The notes below the pieces were generated by a model that ran no database searches, was not told the DNA's origin, and saw nothing but the letters and a program-made list of their open reading frames with translations. From Pseudomonas sp. (GTDB taxonomy: Bacteria; Pseudomonadota; Gammaproteobacteria; Pseudomonadales; Pseudomonadaceae), in NCBI GenBank assembly GCA_030654635.1, contig JAURXE010000573.1:1-8063 (forward strand): a DNA stretch of 8,063 nt. Direction: 5' to 3'. Positions within the stretch are counted from its first letter, which is position 1. Each line of letters opens with the position of its first letter. The position numbers and the translations under genes are program-made. Below are positions 1-6,009 of this stretch, one piece after another.

Positions 1-162
1 ATCGGGCGTCAGTTCGCCACGCAGCAGGGCAAACAGGCTGGATTTACCGGCGCCATTGGCACCAATCAGGCCGACTTTATGGCCTGGGTGCAGGGTCAGC
101 TCGGCGTCTTCTAGCAGACGCAGCGGGCCACGCTGTAGAGTGAGGTTTTCTAGTCGTATCAT
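1..162 (-). CDS. yheS: ABC-F family ATPase, YheS-like (N-terminal 54 residues only)
   Basis: This is the 5' end of a gene that runs off the left edge of the window. ABC-F proteins are soluble proteins with two ATPase domains and no membrane domain; several act on the ribosome, for example to relieve stalled translation. The visible 54 residues start MIRLENLTL and contain a perfect Walker A motif, GANGAGKS, at residues 34–41, preceded by the usual PGHKVGLIG strand. The opening resembles E. coli YheS as I remember it more than Uup, EttA or YbiT, but the subfamily cannot be fixed from one partial domain. The ATG at 162 places Walker A at the expected distance from the start. No strong ribosome-binding site is visible before it. 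It diverges across 50 bp from the TIGR02444 gene, so the two promoters must overlap or lie inside the coding regions. Confidence 0.85.
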   Translation of the reverse strand, partial: MIRLENLTLQRGPLRLLEDAELTLHPGHKVGLIGANGAGKSSLFALLRGELTPD

Positions 163-212
163 AATGGCGGCGGAGTCTATCAGCTTCGCCCCAGCATTGC
201 CCGGGAAGCACC

Positions 213-671
213 ATGCCTTCTGACCTGTGGAATTTTGCTCAACGCCTGTATGGGCGCCCAAACGTCGAAACGGCCTGCCTGCAGCTGCAGGCAGCCGGGG
301 CCGACGTTTGCCTGCTGCTGTGCGCCTGCTGGCTCGAACAATCGGCTCAGGTCTATAGCCCACAGCGTTGCCAACAACTGCAAAACCTCGCACAGCCCTG
401 GCAACAGCAAGTGATCACGCCGCTCAGGCAACTGCGCCAAAGCTGGCGCACGGCGGCGCAGCAACAGCCAGAGTTGACTATTTTACGCGAGCAATTAAAG
501 GACTTAGAGCAACAGGGCGAACGCCAACTGTTGATGCAACTACAAGCCTGCGCCCTGACTTGGCCGGCGCTGGACGGCGCCGCTGCCAGCGACTGGCTTA
601 CGCCCTTGGCCGCTGGAGCCGCGCCACTCGACGCGCTGCAAGTGCTGCGCGCCGAGGCTCGCCAGGCTTAA
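213..671 (+). CDS. TIGR02444 (DUF2390) family protein, function unknown
   Basis: The gene encodes a 152-residue soluble protein with no signal peptide or membrane segment. The first half carries the family hallmark: LWNFAQRLYGRPNVE (residues 5–19), then a Cys/Leu-rich stretch and DVCLLLCACWL (31–41). The second half is very rich in Gln, Arg and Leu and probably helical, with a likely coiled coil around residues 84–112. No catalytic motif is evident and the family has no assigned biochemical role that I know of. The ATG at 213 is supported by the family-typical N-terminus and a GGAAG four bases upstream, a short spacing. It is divergent from the ABC-F gene and convergent with algP; its TAA (669–671) shares bases with the algP stop. 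Pseudomonas genomes keep a gene of this family here, so the position fits. The family assignment is good; function is unknown. Confidence 0.85.
   Translation: MPSDLWNFAQRLYGRPNVETACLQLQAAGADVCLLLCACWLEQSAQVYSPQRCQQLQNLAQPWQQQVITPLRQLRQSWRTAAQQQPELTILREQLKDLEQQGERQLLMQLQACALTWPALDGAAASDWLTPLAAGAAPLDALQVLRAEARQA
275..294. repeat. 20-bp perfect palindrome inside the TIGR02444 gene
   Basis: The arm CTGCCTGCAG is followed directly by its exact reverse complement, with no spacer. It lies in the codons for CLQLQAA, so it may simply result from Leu/Gln codon choice. A shorter 10-bp palindrome, TGGGCGCCCA, sits just upstream at 251–260. Confidence 0.8.
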
Positions 672-1492
672 GAAGCGCTGGTGACTGGCGCAGTAGCGCC
701 ATTGCCGCTTACTGGGGCAACAGCCGCAGGGGTGGCAGCAGGCTTGCTGGCAACAGCCGCAGGTTTAACCACTGGCTTAGGAGCCGCTTTAGCGACAGCT
801 TTGGCCGGCGCCTTGACCGCGGGCTTGGCAACTGGCTTGGCCACCACCTTAACTGCCGGCTTAGCCGCTACTTTGCTGGCCGGGGCTTTAGCGACCGGCT
901 TAGCTACTGGTTTGGCGGCAACCGGCTTGGCTACTGCAGCAGCCTTGGCCGCTGGCTTGACCGATGCTTTACGGGCCACCGGCTTGGCCGCTACAGGCTT
1001 AGCCACAGCGGCAGTTTTGCTGGCCACTTTAACGGCTGGCTTGGCGGCTGCTTTGGCCACTGGCTTAGCGGCAACAGCCGTGGCTTTTGCCGAGCGCGCG
1101 CTCAACACCTTGGTGACGGCCTCTTTTACTTTGCCGATACCCTGAGCCAATTTCAGGCTTTCCTGGGCATCACGCTTGAGCTCGGAGATATAGGCACGAG
1201 TCTCGGCTTGGCGCTCTTGCAGGCCATCCAGCAAAGCTTCCAGATCGGCAATAACCAGCTTGCTTTTAGCTTGCGACTTGGCCTTGCCCGCGATGGCCGC
1301 GTCTTGCAGCTTGACCCGAGCGGTGTGCAGTAAATCCTGGCCTTTGCCACGCTGTTTTTCCAGCTTGGCCAGCAGCTTTTCCGCATCGATCAAGGCGCCG
1401 GTACAGGCGTTCTCAAGATGCTCAAGCAGGCTATGGGAAAGGTTTTGCAGCAAATGCAAAGGGGTAGTAACGGCGTTCTTCTTGGCCGACAT
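668..1492 (-). CDS. algP: AlgP, histone H1-like alginate regulatory protein
   Basis: AlgP is known in P. aeruginosa as a DNA-binding, histone-H1-like protein linked to transcription of the alginate gene algD; its tail is thought to bind DNA non-specifically. The 274-residue product has two parts. Residues 1–130 are a mixed-charge, largely helical domain (start MSAKKNAVTTPLHLLQ, then EKLLAKLEKQRGK and LKRDAQESLKLAQG). Residues 131–255 are an almost pure Lys/Ala/Pro/Val tail built on AKPVAKP-like units, ending in a Gly/Ser/Ala-rich segment. The start at 1492 is chosen over an in-frame ATG at 1573 because AGGAGG lies six bases upstream and the N-terminus matches the family. The tail is shorter than that of P. 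aeruginosa AlgP (about 350 residues in total, from memory); this tail varies between strains. Its stop interlocks with the convergent gene at 668–671. Confidence 0.93.
   Translation of the reverse strand: MSAKKNAVTTPLHLLQNLSHSLLEHLENACTGALIDAEKLLAKLEKQRGKGQDLLHTARVKLQDAAIAGKAKSQAKSKLVIADLEALLDGLQERQAETRAYISELKRDAQESLKLAQGIGKVKEAVTKVLSARSAKATAVAAKPVAKAAAKPAVKVASKTAAVAKPVAAKPVARKASVKPAAKAAAVAKPVAAKPVAKPVAKAPASKVAAKPAVKVVAKPVAKPAVKAPAKAVAKAAPKPVVKPAAVASKPAATPAAVAPVSGNGATAPVTSAS
680..1100 (-). repeat. Degenerate tandem repeats encoding the AlgP Lys/Ala/Pro tail
   Basis: This stretch consists of imperfect 12–15-bp units, seen on the plus strand as GGCTTGGC, GGCTTAGC and CTGGCTTAG variants. In the algP frame they read as AKP, AKPVAK and AKPAVK. 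The units are degenerate and phased by codons, not an exact satellite. Their low complexity also keeps long reading frames open on the opposite strand; these are composition artefacts. Confidence 0.8.
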
Positions 1493-1498
1493 AGCGGG

Positions 1499-1504
1499 CC
1501 TCCT
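1499..1504 (-). promoter_or_regulatory. algP ribosome-binding site
   Basis: AGGAGG, read on the minus strand, lies six bases before the ATG at 1492. It is a near-ideal Shine–Dalgarno sequence and decides the algP start against the longer in-frame ATG at 1573. Confidence 0.85.
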
Positions 1505-1561
1505 AGCGGGCGGGTGTGCGCCCATACTAGACGTCTGCAGGCCCAAGCGCCAAGCACAGCG

Positions 1562-1589
1562 TTGAGCTAGCACCGACTACTGGCATAAT
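1562..1589 (+). promoter_or_regulatory. Candidate sigma-70 promoter for the FKBP gene
   Basis: A –35-like TTGAGC (1562–1567) and a –10-like CATAAT (1584–1589) are separated by 16 bp. The –10 is preceded by TGG, giving an extended –10 (TGnCATAAT). It lies about 30 bp before the FKBP start codon, and a GGAG ribosome-binding site follows at 1607–1610. This is assigned by motif inspection only. Confidence 0.5.
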
Positions 1590-1619
1590 CAGCGGCACAG
1601 TCACCTGGAGAACTCGCTC

Positions 1620-2270
1620 ATGCTGCGTCGCCTGCCGTTATTGTTTTGCCTGCTGTCTGCGCAGCTGATGGCCGCCAGCCCTGAGTCCGATCACGACCTT
1701 GCCTACAGCCTAGGCGTGCGCCTGGGTGAACGCTTGCGCGCCGAGGTGCCCGACTTACAGTTGCAAGCCCTGCTCGACGGCCTGCGTCAAGCGTATCGCG
1801 GCGAACCACTGGCACTGAAAAGTGCGCGCATCGAACAACTACTCGCCGAGCACGAAGAGCGTTTGGCCGCCACCCCCAACAACGCAGAGCCGGCCATCCG
1901 TGCGGAAACACTGTTTCTGGTCAACGAGAAAGCCAAGGCTGGCATCCGCGAATTGGCCGGCGGAGTTTTGCTGACCGAATTACGCCCAGGCAGTGGCGCC
2001 AAACCGAAAGCCAGCGGTCGAGTGCAGGTGCGTTATGTCGGGCGTTTGGCCGATGGCAGTGTGTTTGATCAGAACGAGCAGCCGCAGTGGTTTCGCTTGG
2101 ATAGCGTGATCAGCGGTTGGCGACTGGCGCTGCAAGAGATGCCCAGCGGGGCAAAGTGGCGCCTGGTGATACCTTCAGCCCAAGCTTACGGGGCCGAAGG
2201 CGCCGGCGATCTGGTTCCGCCTTACGCACCACTGGTGTTTGAAGTAGAACTGCTGGGAACCGCTGACTGA
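1620..2270 (+). CDS. FKBP-type peptidyl-prolyl cis-trans isomerase, exported
   Basis: The protein catalyses cis-trans isomerisation of X-Pro bonds and probably assists protein folding in the periplasm. The 216-residue product starts with a signal peptide (MLRRLPLLF, hydrophobic to about residue 17, likely cut after the LMAA at 16–19). Residues 22–115 form an FKBP N-terminal dimerisation-type helical domain, beginning HDLAYSLGVRLGERL. Residues 130–213 are the FKBP catalytic domain. The residues expected to line the ligand pocket are present: Tyr139, Phe149-Asp150, Phe158, Val163-Ile164, Trp167, Tyr190 and Phe207. The usual IPP motif reads VPPYAPLVFEVEL. A GGAG nine bases upstream supports the ATG. 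No lipobox is evident, so it is probably soluble. It is related to FkpA/FklB and to the isomerase gene next to algP in P. aeruginosa. Any role in alginate regulation would be inference from position. Confidence 0.93.
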   Translation: MLRRLPLLFCLLSAQLMAASPESDHDLAYSLGVRLGERLRAEVPDLQLQALLDGLRQAYRGEPLALKSARIEQLLAEHEERLAATPNNAEPAIRAETLFLVNEKAKAGIRELAGGVLLTELRPGSGAKPKASGRVQVRYVGRLADGSVFDQNEQPQWFRLDSVISGWRLALQEMPSGAKWRLVIPSAQAYGAEGAGDLVPPYAPLVFEVELLGTAD

Positions 2271-2293
2271 AGCAGCGGTCCATGCCGATGGAC
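2259..2293. terminator. Two overlapping hairpins between FKBP gene and algQ (weak bidirectional terminator candidate)
   Basis: Hairpin 1 pairs ACCGCTG (2259–2265) with CAGCGGT (2273–2279) around a 7-nt loop that contains the FKBP stop codon. Hairpin 2 pairs GTCCAT (2278–2283) with ATGGAC (2288–2293) around GCCG and is followed on the plus strand by the A/T-rich ATATTTG. The two stems share bases 2278–2279, so they cannot both form completely. The T-tract is poor, so termination here is tentative. Confidence 0.4.
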
Positions 2294-2306
2294 ATATTTG
2301 CAGCGC

Positions 2307-2780
2307 TTAATTAGCTGCTACCGCTTGCTCTTGATGGGAGTTGTGCAGCACTTCGATCAGGCAATCTTCCAACTCAAAACGTTCGTGCAACATCTGCCCT
2401 AAACGCTTTAGCTCGGCATTCAATGAGACGCTGTCGCGATTGTCGCCGTTGTCACAATGGTCGTTAAACACCAGAGCGGCTTCGGTGATAGCTTCGATTC
2501 GCGGGTAAATTTGCTTGGCTAACTCCAGCCCCCGTATATCGCCGAAGGCTTTGGCTTCGCTGGTGAGCTGCTCGTAGACTTCGAAGTGCCCAGCCGAAAC
2601 GTAATCAACCAAAACCTCACAAAATTTTTGCACCGCTGCCGCATTCGCCACTGCCGACTGTGGAGCGTCATCAAGCACTGCATATGCCGAGACCAGTTCG
2701 TGCCGCTCCTGCAACCAGCGGTCGATCAGCAGGTGAACCCCACCCCAGCGTTCTTGAGCGTTTTGACAGTTATCAAGCAT
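2307..2780 (-). CDS. algQ: AlgQ, anti-sigma-70 regulator (Rsd/AlgQ family)
   Basis: Rsd/AlgQ proteins bind region 4 of the housekeeping sigma factor RpoD and shift RNA polymerase toward alternative sigma factors. In P. aeruginosa, AlgQ (AlgR2) influences alginate and siderophore production. The 157-residue product has the normal length for the family (E. coli Rsd is 158). Conserved blocks are visible in order: [18 protein letters not shown] (residues 9–26), [18 protein letters not shown] (53–70), EAKAFGD (75–81), FND (105–107) and [20 protein letters not shown] (127–146). The protein is helical and cytoplasmic. GGGAAG about ten bases upstream supports the ATG at 2780. It has its own upstream region of 190 bp after dsbB, containing several inverted repeats, so it is probably transcribed independently. 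To the eye the gene is more A/T-rich than its neighbours, but the location is standard. Confidence 0.95.
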   Translation of the reverse strand: MLDNCQNAQERWGGVHLLIDRWLQERHELVSAYAVLDDAPQSAVANAAAVQKFCEVLVDYVSAGHFEVYEQLTSEAKAFGDIRGLELAKQIYPRIEAITEAALVFNDHCDNGDNRDSVSLNAELKRLGQMLHERFELEDCLIEVLHNSHQEQAVAAN

Positions 2781-2825
2781 GGCAATCTCACTTCCCTTAT
2801 TAGGTACTGCTGTTCTACGTCTGCG

Positions 2826-2845
2826 AACAACAAATTTTTGTCGTT
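2826..2845. promoter_or_regulatory. Near-perfect inverted repeat upstream of algQ (operator candidate)
   Basis: The arms AACAACAAA (2826–2834) and TTTGTCGTT (2837–2845) match in 8 of 9 positions around a 2-bp centre. The site lies 46–65 bp upstream of the algQ start, a plausible position for a regulator. I cannot name a protein that binds it. Confidence 0.35.
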
Positions 2846-2867
2846 TAGCGCTTGAGCGTGGGAAGGC

Positions 2868-2895
2868 ACCGCCAAAATGGCAATTTCCCGGCGGT
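2868..2895. repeat. Inverted repeat in the dsbB–algQ interval
   Basis: Six-bp arms ACCGCC (2868–2873) and GGCGGT (2890–2895) flank a 16-nt A/T-rich loop. It could form a hairpin in a long algQ leader; there is no T-tract. Confidence 0.35.
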
Positions 2896-2921
2896 ACTTA
2901 AGGCCAGATTATGCTTGGGCT

Positions 2922-2942
2922 GCAGTGGCATCAAGCCACTGC
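2922..2942 (-). terminator. Perfect 8-bp hairpin downstream of dsbB (terminator candidate, no T-tract)
   Basis: GCAGTGGC (2922–2929) pairs perfectly with GCCACTGC (2935–2942) around a 5-nt loop, 28 bp past the dsbB stop. The stem is strong but no T-run follows on the minus strand. It could be a Rho-assisted end or an RNA-stabilising hairpin, not a classic intrinsic terminator. Confidence 0.4.
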
Positions 2943-2970
2943 CCCGAGAAACTTTCATACAAGCGTTTAA

Positions 2971-3462
2971 TCAGTTGCGGCGCAGAAGTTGATACAAACA
3001 GAACAGGATCATTGCGGCAAAGGCCAGCAAGCTCCACTCCGGAATGCTCATGCCAAACAGCGTCCAGTTGACCTCGGCGCAATCTGCCGAGCCATGCAAA
3101 ACCAGCCGAATAATGTCTTGGAAAGGCAACGCCTGCATCATGTAGTCCAGGCTTGGCAGGCAGGCGGGCAACTCTTCCGCCGGCACATTCTGCAGCCACA
3201 CTTGGCGCCCGGCAGTGCCCGCACCGGCCGCCGCACTCAGCAAAGCCAAGACCGCATAACCACGCTGGCCGCCGCGACCCGGTGCGTGCACGGCCGCCAA
3301 CAGGCAAATCAAGCCAAACACAATCACGCACACCCGCTGCACTATGCACAACGGACAAGGCTGCTGGCCAAGCACATGCTCCAGATACAGGGCGCCACCC
3401 ATGGTCGCGAGACAAAAGACAAAGGCGGCGAAAAATAACGCACGCGGGCTGGCCAGAGACAT
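2971..3462 (-). CDS. dsbB: DsbB-family disulfide bond formation protein (DsbB2/DsbH type)
   Basis: DsbB is an inner-membrane protein that reoxidises the periplasmic thiol oxidase DsbA and passes the electrons to ubiquinone. The 163-residue protein has four hydrophobic segments, near residues 8–27, 39–58, 68–86 and 142–160. Both redox pairs are present: the CPLC motif (Cys36, Cys39) in the first periplasmic loop, and Cys101 and Cys128 in the second. Arg43 lies four residues after the CPLC motif, matching E. coli Arg48, which is involved in quinone binding. Length is slightly below E. coli DsbB (176). The ATG at 3462 has a GGAA five bases upstream. P. aeruginosa has a second DsbB, called DsbH or DsbB2, at this position, so a paralogue elsewhere is likely. 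It is separated from hemY by a strong hairpin and probably has its own promoter. Confidence 0.95.
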   Translation of the reverse strand: MSLASPRALFFAAFVFCLATMGGALYLEHVLGQQPCPLCIVQRVCVIVFGLICLLAAVHAPGRGGQRGYAVLALLSAAAGAGTAGRQVWLQNVPAEELPACLPSLDYMMQALPFQDIIRLVLHGSADCAEVNWTLFGMSIPEWSLLAFAAMILFCLYQLLRRN

Positions 3463-3480
3463 GGCAGTTCCGTAGATAGC

Positions 3481-3522
3481 TGAAAGGGCGCTTACGGTAG
3501 AGCAAAGCCGACGCGCCTTTCA
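3481..3522 (-). repeat. Long bulged inverted repeat in the dsbB leader/promoter region
   Basis: TGAAAGGGCGC (3481–3491) pairs with GCGCCTTTCA (3513–3522): ten base pairs with one bulged G and a 21-nt loop. It ends 18 bases before the dsbB start codon. It may be a leader hairpin or a binding-site dyad; no riboswitch or known regulator site is recognised. Confidence 0.4.
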
Positions 3523-3588
3523 AGCCATATAACGGCTTAGGCCGCGGCACCCATCCACACAATCACACCTTGCGTCTGATTAAACCGA

Positions 3589-3622
3589 ACCACTGGGCGA
3601 GCGCAGCCGCGCGCCCAGTGGT
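3589..3622 (-). terminator. Strong hairpin after hemY, probable end of the hem operon
   Basis: An 11-bp perfect stem, ACCACTGGGCG (3589–3599) with CGCCCAGTGGT (3612–3622), can be extended inward by three more pairs (GCG/CGC) after an A·G mismatch, leaving a 4-nt loop. It begins 11 bases past the hemY TAA. On the minus strand it is followed by TCGGTTTAAT, a modest T-rich tail. It is the strongest terminator-like structure in the window. Confidence 0.7.
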
Positions 3623-3633
3623 CGCGCTCGGGC

Positions 3634-4875
3634 TTAGGTCAGTGCGGGTAAAGGCAGCTCCGGCAAGGGCTGCTCAAGCAACCCCAGACCTTCCTGGAAC
3701 AACTGATTGCTGCGGGCAATGTCCCCCTGGTGCGCCAGTAGACGCGCCAGCTCGGCACAACTTTGCGCACTACGGGACTGGGCCAAACTGGCTTCCAGAT
3801 AATCGCGAGCCTTACTCCACAAGCGGTTTTGCAAACACAAACGTCCCAGCGCCAGCAGCAACTGCGGATCATTCGGCTGCTGCTTGAGCCAGCCCTCGGC
3901 CGTTTGCAATTGCCGCGCCGGATCGGCCGTGCAGAGCGTGCCATAGAGTGCCACCAGACTGGCGTCATAGTGCCGTTTGAGGGCAGTGCGCAACAGCTCT
4001 TCGGCCTCTTGCTCCGACCCCAGTGCGCGCAGTTGCTCGGCGTAGACCAGCAACAGCTGCGGTTCATGGCGCTGCGCGTTCGACAACTGTTGCCAGGCCT
4101 GGGTCAGCGGTTGCAGGCTCGCCCCACCGGCGTCCAAACCACTCTTCCCGGCCAGTGCCAGACGCGCACGCCAAGCCCGGCGCTCCAACTCCAGCAACTC
4201 GGATTCGGCCAAGGCTTTATTTTTGCGCAGTTCTGGCAACAACCCGAGCAGCGCCGACCAGTCGCCCTGCTGCTCATACAGCGCCTGCAACTGACGTAGC
4301 ACCTGACGGTGACGCGGATGGCGCTCGCGCATCACCTGCAAGGTTTCCAAGGCGGCGGCAAACTCTCCGCGCCCCACCTGCAGTTCAGCATGGGCCAAGG
4401 CAATCGCCAATTCGGCTTGCGGCTGGCGCGTTAACGCCCGCTCGAGCAAGCTGTCGCTCTCTTCATAACGACCCAGTTCCTGCGCCGCACGGGCGGCGCC
4501 GAGGTAATGCATCAAGGGTTGCGGCTCGGCTTCGGCGGCGCGACGCAAATGCCGCAACGCCCGTTCCCAGCGACCTTCGGATAAATCCAGCAAGCCTTGC
4601 TCAGCCGACATCTGCGCCCGGCGGCTGCGATTGCGCCGCGACCAGGGATTAGCCACCCGCCCCGAGGCGGTCAATAAACGCCAGAGCAAACCCACGGCAT
4701 AGACCACCGCCCACAAGGTGGCCAACAGCGCCAGCGTGCCCCACAGACTCGACTCATAGCGAAAGCCCTTGTAAGCCACCAACACATAACCCGGCTGTTC
4801 AATGTGCGTCACGCCATAGGCTACGGCCGCTAGCACCACCAGCAATAACAGCAGCAGTAAAAGAATCCGTTTCAT
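3634..4875 (-). CDS. hemY: HemY, membrane-anchored TPR protein of heme biosynthesis
   Basis: This is the proteobacterial HemY, which is not the Bacillus protoporphyrinogen oxidase of the same name. It is an inner-membrane protein tied to late tetrapyrrole synthesis by operon context; its exact activity is not settled. The 413-residue product has two N-terminal membrane segments (about residues 4–21, with eight consecutive Leu, and 43–68), joined by the conserved HIEQPGYVLVAYKGFRYESS-type loop (24–43). A basic stretch RRNRSRRAQ (80–88) follows, then a long Ala/Leu-rich helical region of tetratricopeptide-like repeats (about 92–400). No FAD-binding motif is present. The ATG at 4875 overlaps the hemX stop as ATGA (4872–4875), and GGAGGAG lies eight bases upstream inside hemX, so translation is probably coupled. 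It is the last gene of hemCDXY, followed by a strong hairpin. Confidence 0.93.
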   Translation of the reverse strand: MKRILLLLLLLLVVLAAVAYGVTHIEQPGYVLVAYKGFRYESSLWGTLALLATLWAVVYAVGLLWRLLTASGRVANPWSRRNRSRRAQMSAEQGLLDLSEGRWERALRHLRRAAEAEPQPLMHYLGAARAAQELGRYEESDSLLERALTRQPQAELAIALAHAELQVGRGEFAAALETLQVMRERHPRHRQVLRQLQALYEQQGDWSALLGLLPELRKNKALAESELLELERRAWRARLALAGKSGLDAGGASLQPLTQAWQQLSNAQRHEPQLLLVYAEQLRALGSEQEAEELLRTALKRHYDASLVALYGTLCTADPARQLQTAEGWLKQQPNDPQLLLALGRLCLQNRLWSKARDYLEASLAQSRSAQSCAELARLLAHQGDIARSNQLFQEGLGLLEQPLPELPLPALT

Positions 4876-5993
4876 GGGCTGGACTCCTCCAGCGTACCGT
4901 CAATAGCTGTCTCGCTGGACGGCGCCGGGCCCGACTCACGCAGTTGCACATAAGCCTGCAACGCCACCATGGATTGGGTTAAATCCGGCATAGCCACGCT
5001 GACCGGCTGGGTAAGCAGCTCGGCAATGCGATTACGCAGCCCCTGCACTTCGGGATTATCTTGATTGAACTGATCATTCAGCACGCCACGCGCCTGTTGC
5101 AGCGACTGCTGATAGACCCCACCCTCACCATTCAAGGCGCCCCACTGCGCCTGCTCCAACGCTAAGTTCAGGGAGAGTCGAACTTGTGCCAGGCTCTGCC
5201 CGGCCAGTAATGGGCGAATATCCTGGGCGGCGCTGAAATCGATGCGGAAATAATGCGAGAGCTGCTCCAGCCACTGCGCCCACCAACTGCTGCCATCGCC
5301 CTCGGCCGCCAAACTGGCGAGCACGCCGCCATTGTCGGTGAATGCCGGAGTCTGCGGATTAAGCTGAGCGACTTGGGCGCGCAAGGCGCCCAACTGCAAA
5401 AACAGCCCCGTGCGATCCGGCTGTTGCAGGCCGCGCAATGCTTCCAGGCTTTTGGCCAGCTCGCCGCGAGCGGCGAATGCGGCCGGATCGTCCTGCTCGC
5501 GCAAAATGTCGTCGGCGGTCCGCACCAAGGCTTTGGCGCCGTTAATTTCCTGCAAGGCCGACAGCCTTAAACTGGCCAGCCGCAGCAAATGCTCGGCCTC
5601 GGCCAGACGCCAATCTTGTCGGCTGGCATTCAGCACATTATCCAGCCGCACACGTAAACGCTGCTGATCGCCCTGCACACTGGACAGTAAACGCTGGCGT
5701 TCGGCCAACTCATCGGCCGAAGGCAATTGCTCAAGCCGGGCCGTCAGACTTTGCTCACGCTGGTTTAGCCGTTGCGCCTGCGCTTGCGCCTCGGCGAGCT
5801 GGGTTTGCTGCTGCTGTGTCTGCACCTGCAAGCTGCGCAGTTGCCACAGCCCCCAGCCGGACGCGCCAACGCCAACCAGCGCCAGCAACAAGGCCAAGGG
5901 GGCTAAACCACGCCCGCGCGGCGTAATGGCGGGAGCGACACTCGGCGTACTCGGCACGCTTTGCACATCGTCTTGCGGGGTTGTTTGGCTCAC
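4872..5993 (-). CDS. hemX: HemX, single-span membrane accessory protein of heme biosynthesis
   Basis: HemX is often labelled uroporphyrinogen-III C-methyltransferase, but I see no SAM-binding tetrapyrrole-methylase motif, so that name is probably wrong. The 373-residue product has a Pro/Gln-rich cytoplasmic N-terminus (1–28), one membrane helix (about 30–50), a Gln-rich coiled coil (52–115) and a large C-terminal domain. That domain contains the family motif WRLAEAEHLLRLASLRL (128–144). The start is the GTG at 5993, with AAAGGA seven bases upstream, 16 nt after the hemD stop. A longer frame to an ATG at 6227 would overlap hemD by more than 200 bp and adds Cys/Arg/Trp-rich residues unlike the family, so I reject it. 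The hemX stop overlaps the hemY start. A scaffold or regulator role with HemY is inferred from context. Confidence 0.9.
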   Translation of the reverse strand: MSQTTPQDDVQSVPSTPSVAPAITPRGRGLAPLALLLALVGVGASGWGLWQLRSLQVQTQQQQTQLAEAQAQAQRLNQREQSLTARLEQLPSADELAERQRLLSSVQGDQQRLRVRLDNVLNASRQDWRLAEAEHLLRLASLRLSALQEINGAKALVRTADDILREQDDPAAFAARGELAKSLEALRGLQQPDRTGLFLQLGALRAQVAQLNPQTPAFTDNGGVLASLAAEGDGSSWWAQWLEQLSHYFRIDFSAAQDIRPLLAGQSLAQVRLSLNLALEQAQWGALNGEGGVYQQSLQQARGVLNDQFNQDNPEVQGLRNRIAELLTQPVSVAMPDLTQSMVALQAYVQLRESGPAPSSETAIDGTLEESSP

Positions 5994-6000
5994 GTTTCCA

Positions 6001-6006
6001 TCCTTT
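6001..6006 (-). promoter_or_regulatory. hemX ribosome-binding site
   Basis: AAAGGA on the minus strand lies seven bases before the GTG at 5993, between the hemD stop and hemX. It supports the GTG as the real start; the nearby ATG at 6001 is out of frame. Confidence 0.7.
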
Positions 6007-6009
6007 GTA

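Noticed and set aside
368..1333. Long plus-strand open frames across algP (321 and 154 residues)
   Set aside because: They are opposite the low-complexity Lys/Ala/Pro repeat, encode monotonous Gly/Leu/Ala/Arg text and have no family features. They stay open because of repeat composition.
1524..1529. TAGTAT as a –10 for algP (minus strand)
   Set aside because: It matches only four of six positions and has no convincing –35, so it is too weak to list as a promoter.
1540..1560. Sigma-54-like GG…GC motif upstream of algP (minus strand)
   Set aside because: The GG and GC are 11 bases apart, not the required 10, and the flanking bases do not fit the consensus.
2307..2860. algQ region as horizontally acquired because it looks more A/T-rich
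   Set aside because: The gene order is the standard Pseudomonas one and the protein is a normal AlgQ. No mobile element or direct repeat flanks it.
3634..4875. HemY as protoporphyrinogen oxidase
   Set aside because: There is no FAD-binding GxGxxG motif. Two membrane helices plus TPR-like repeats identify the proteobacterial HemY family.
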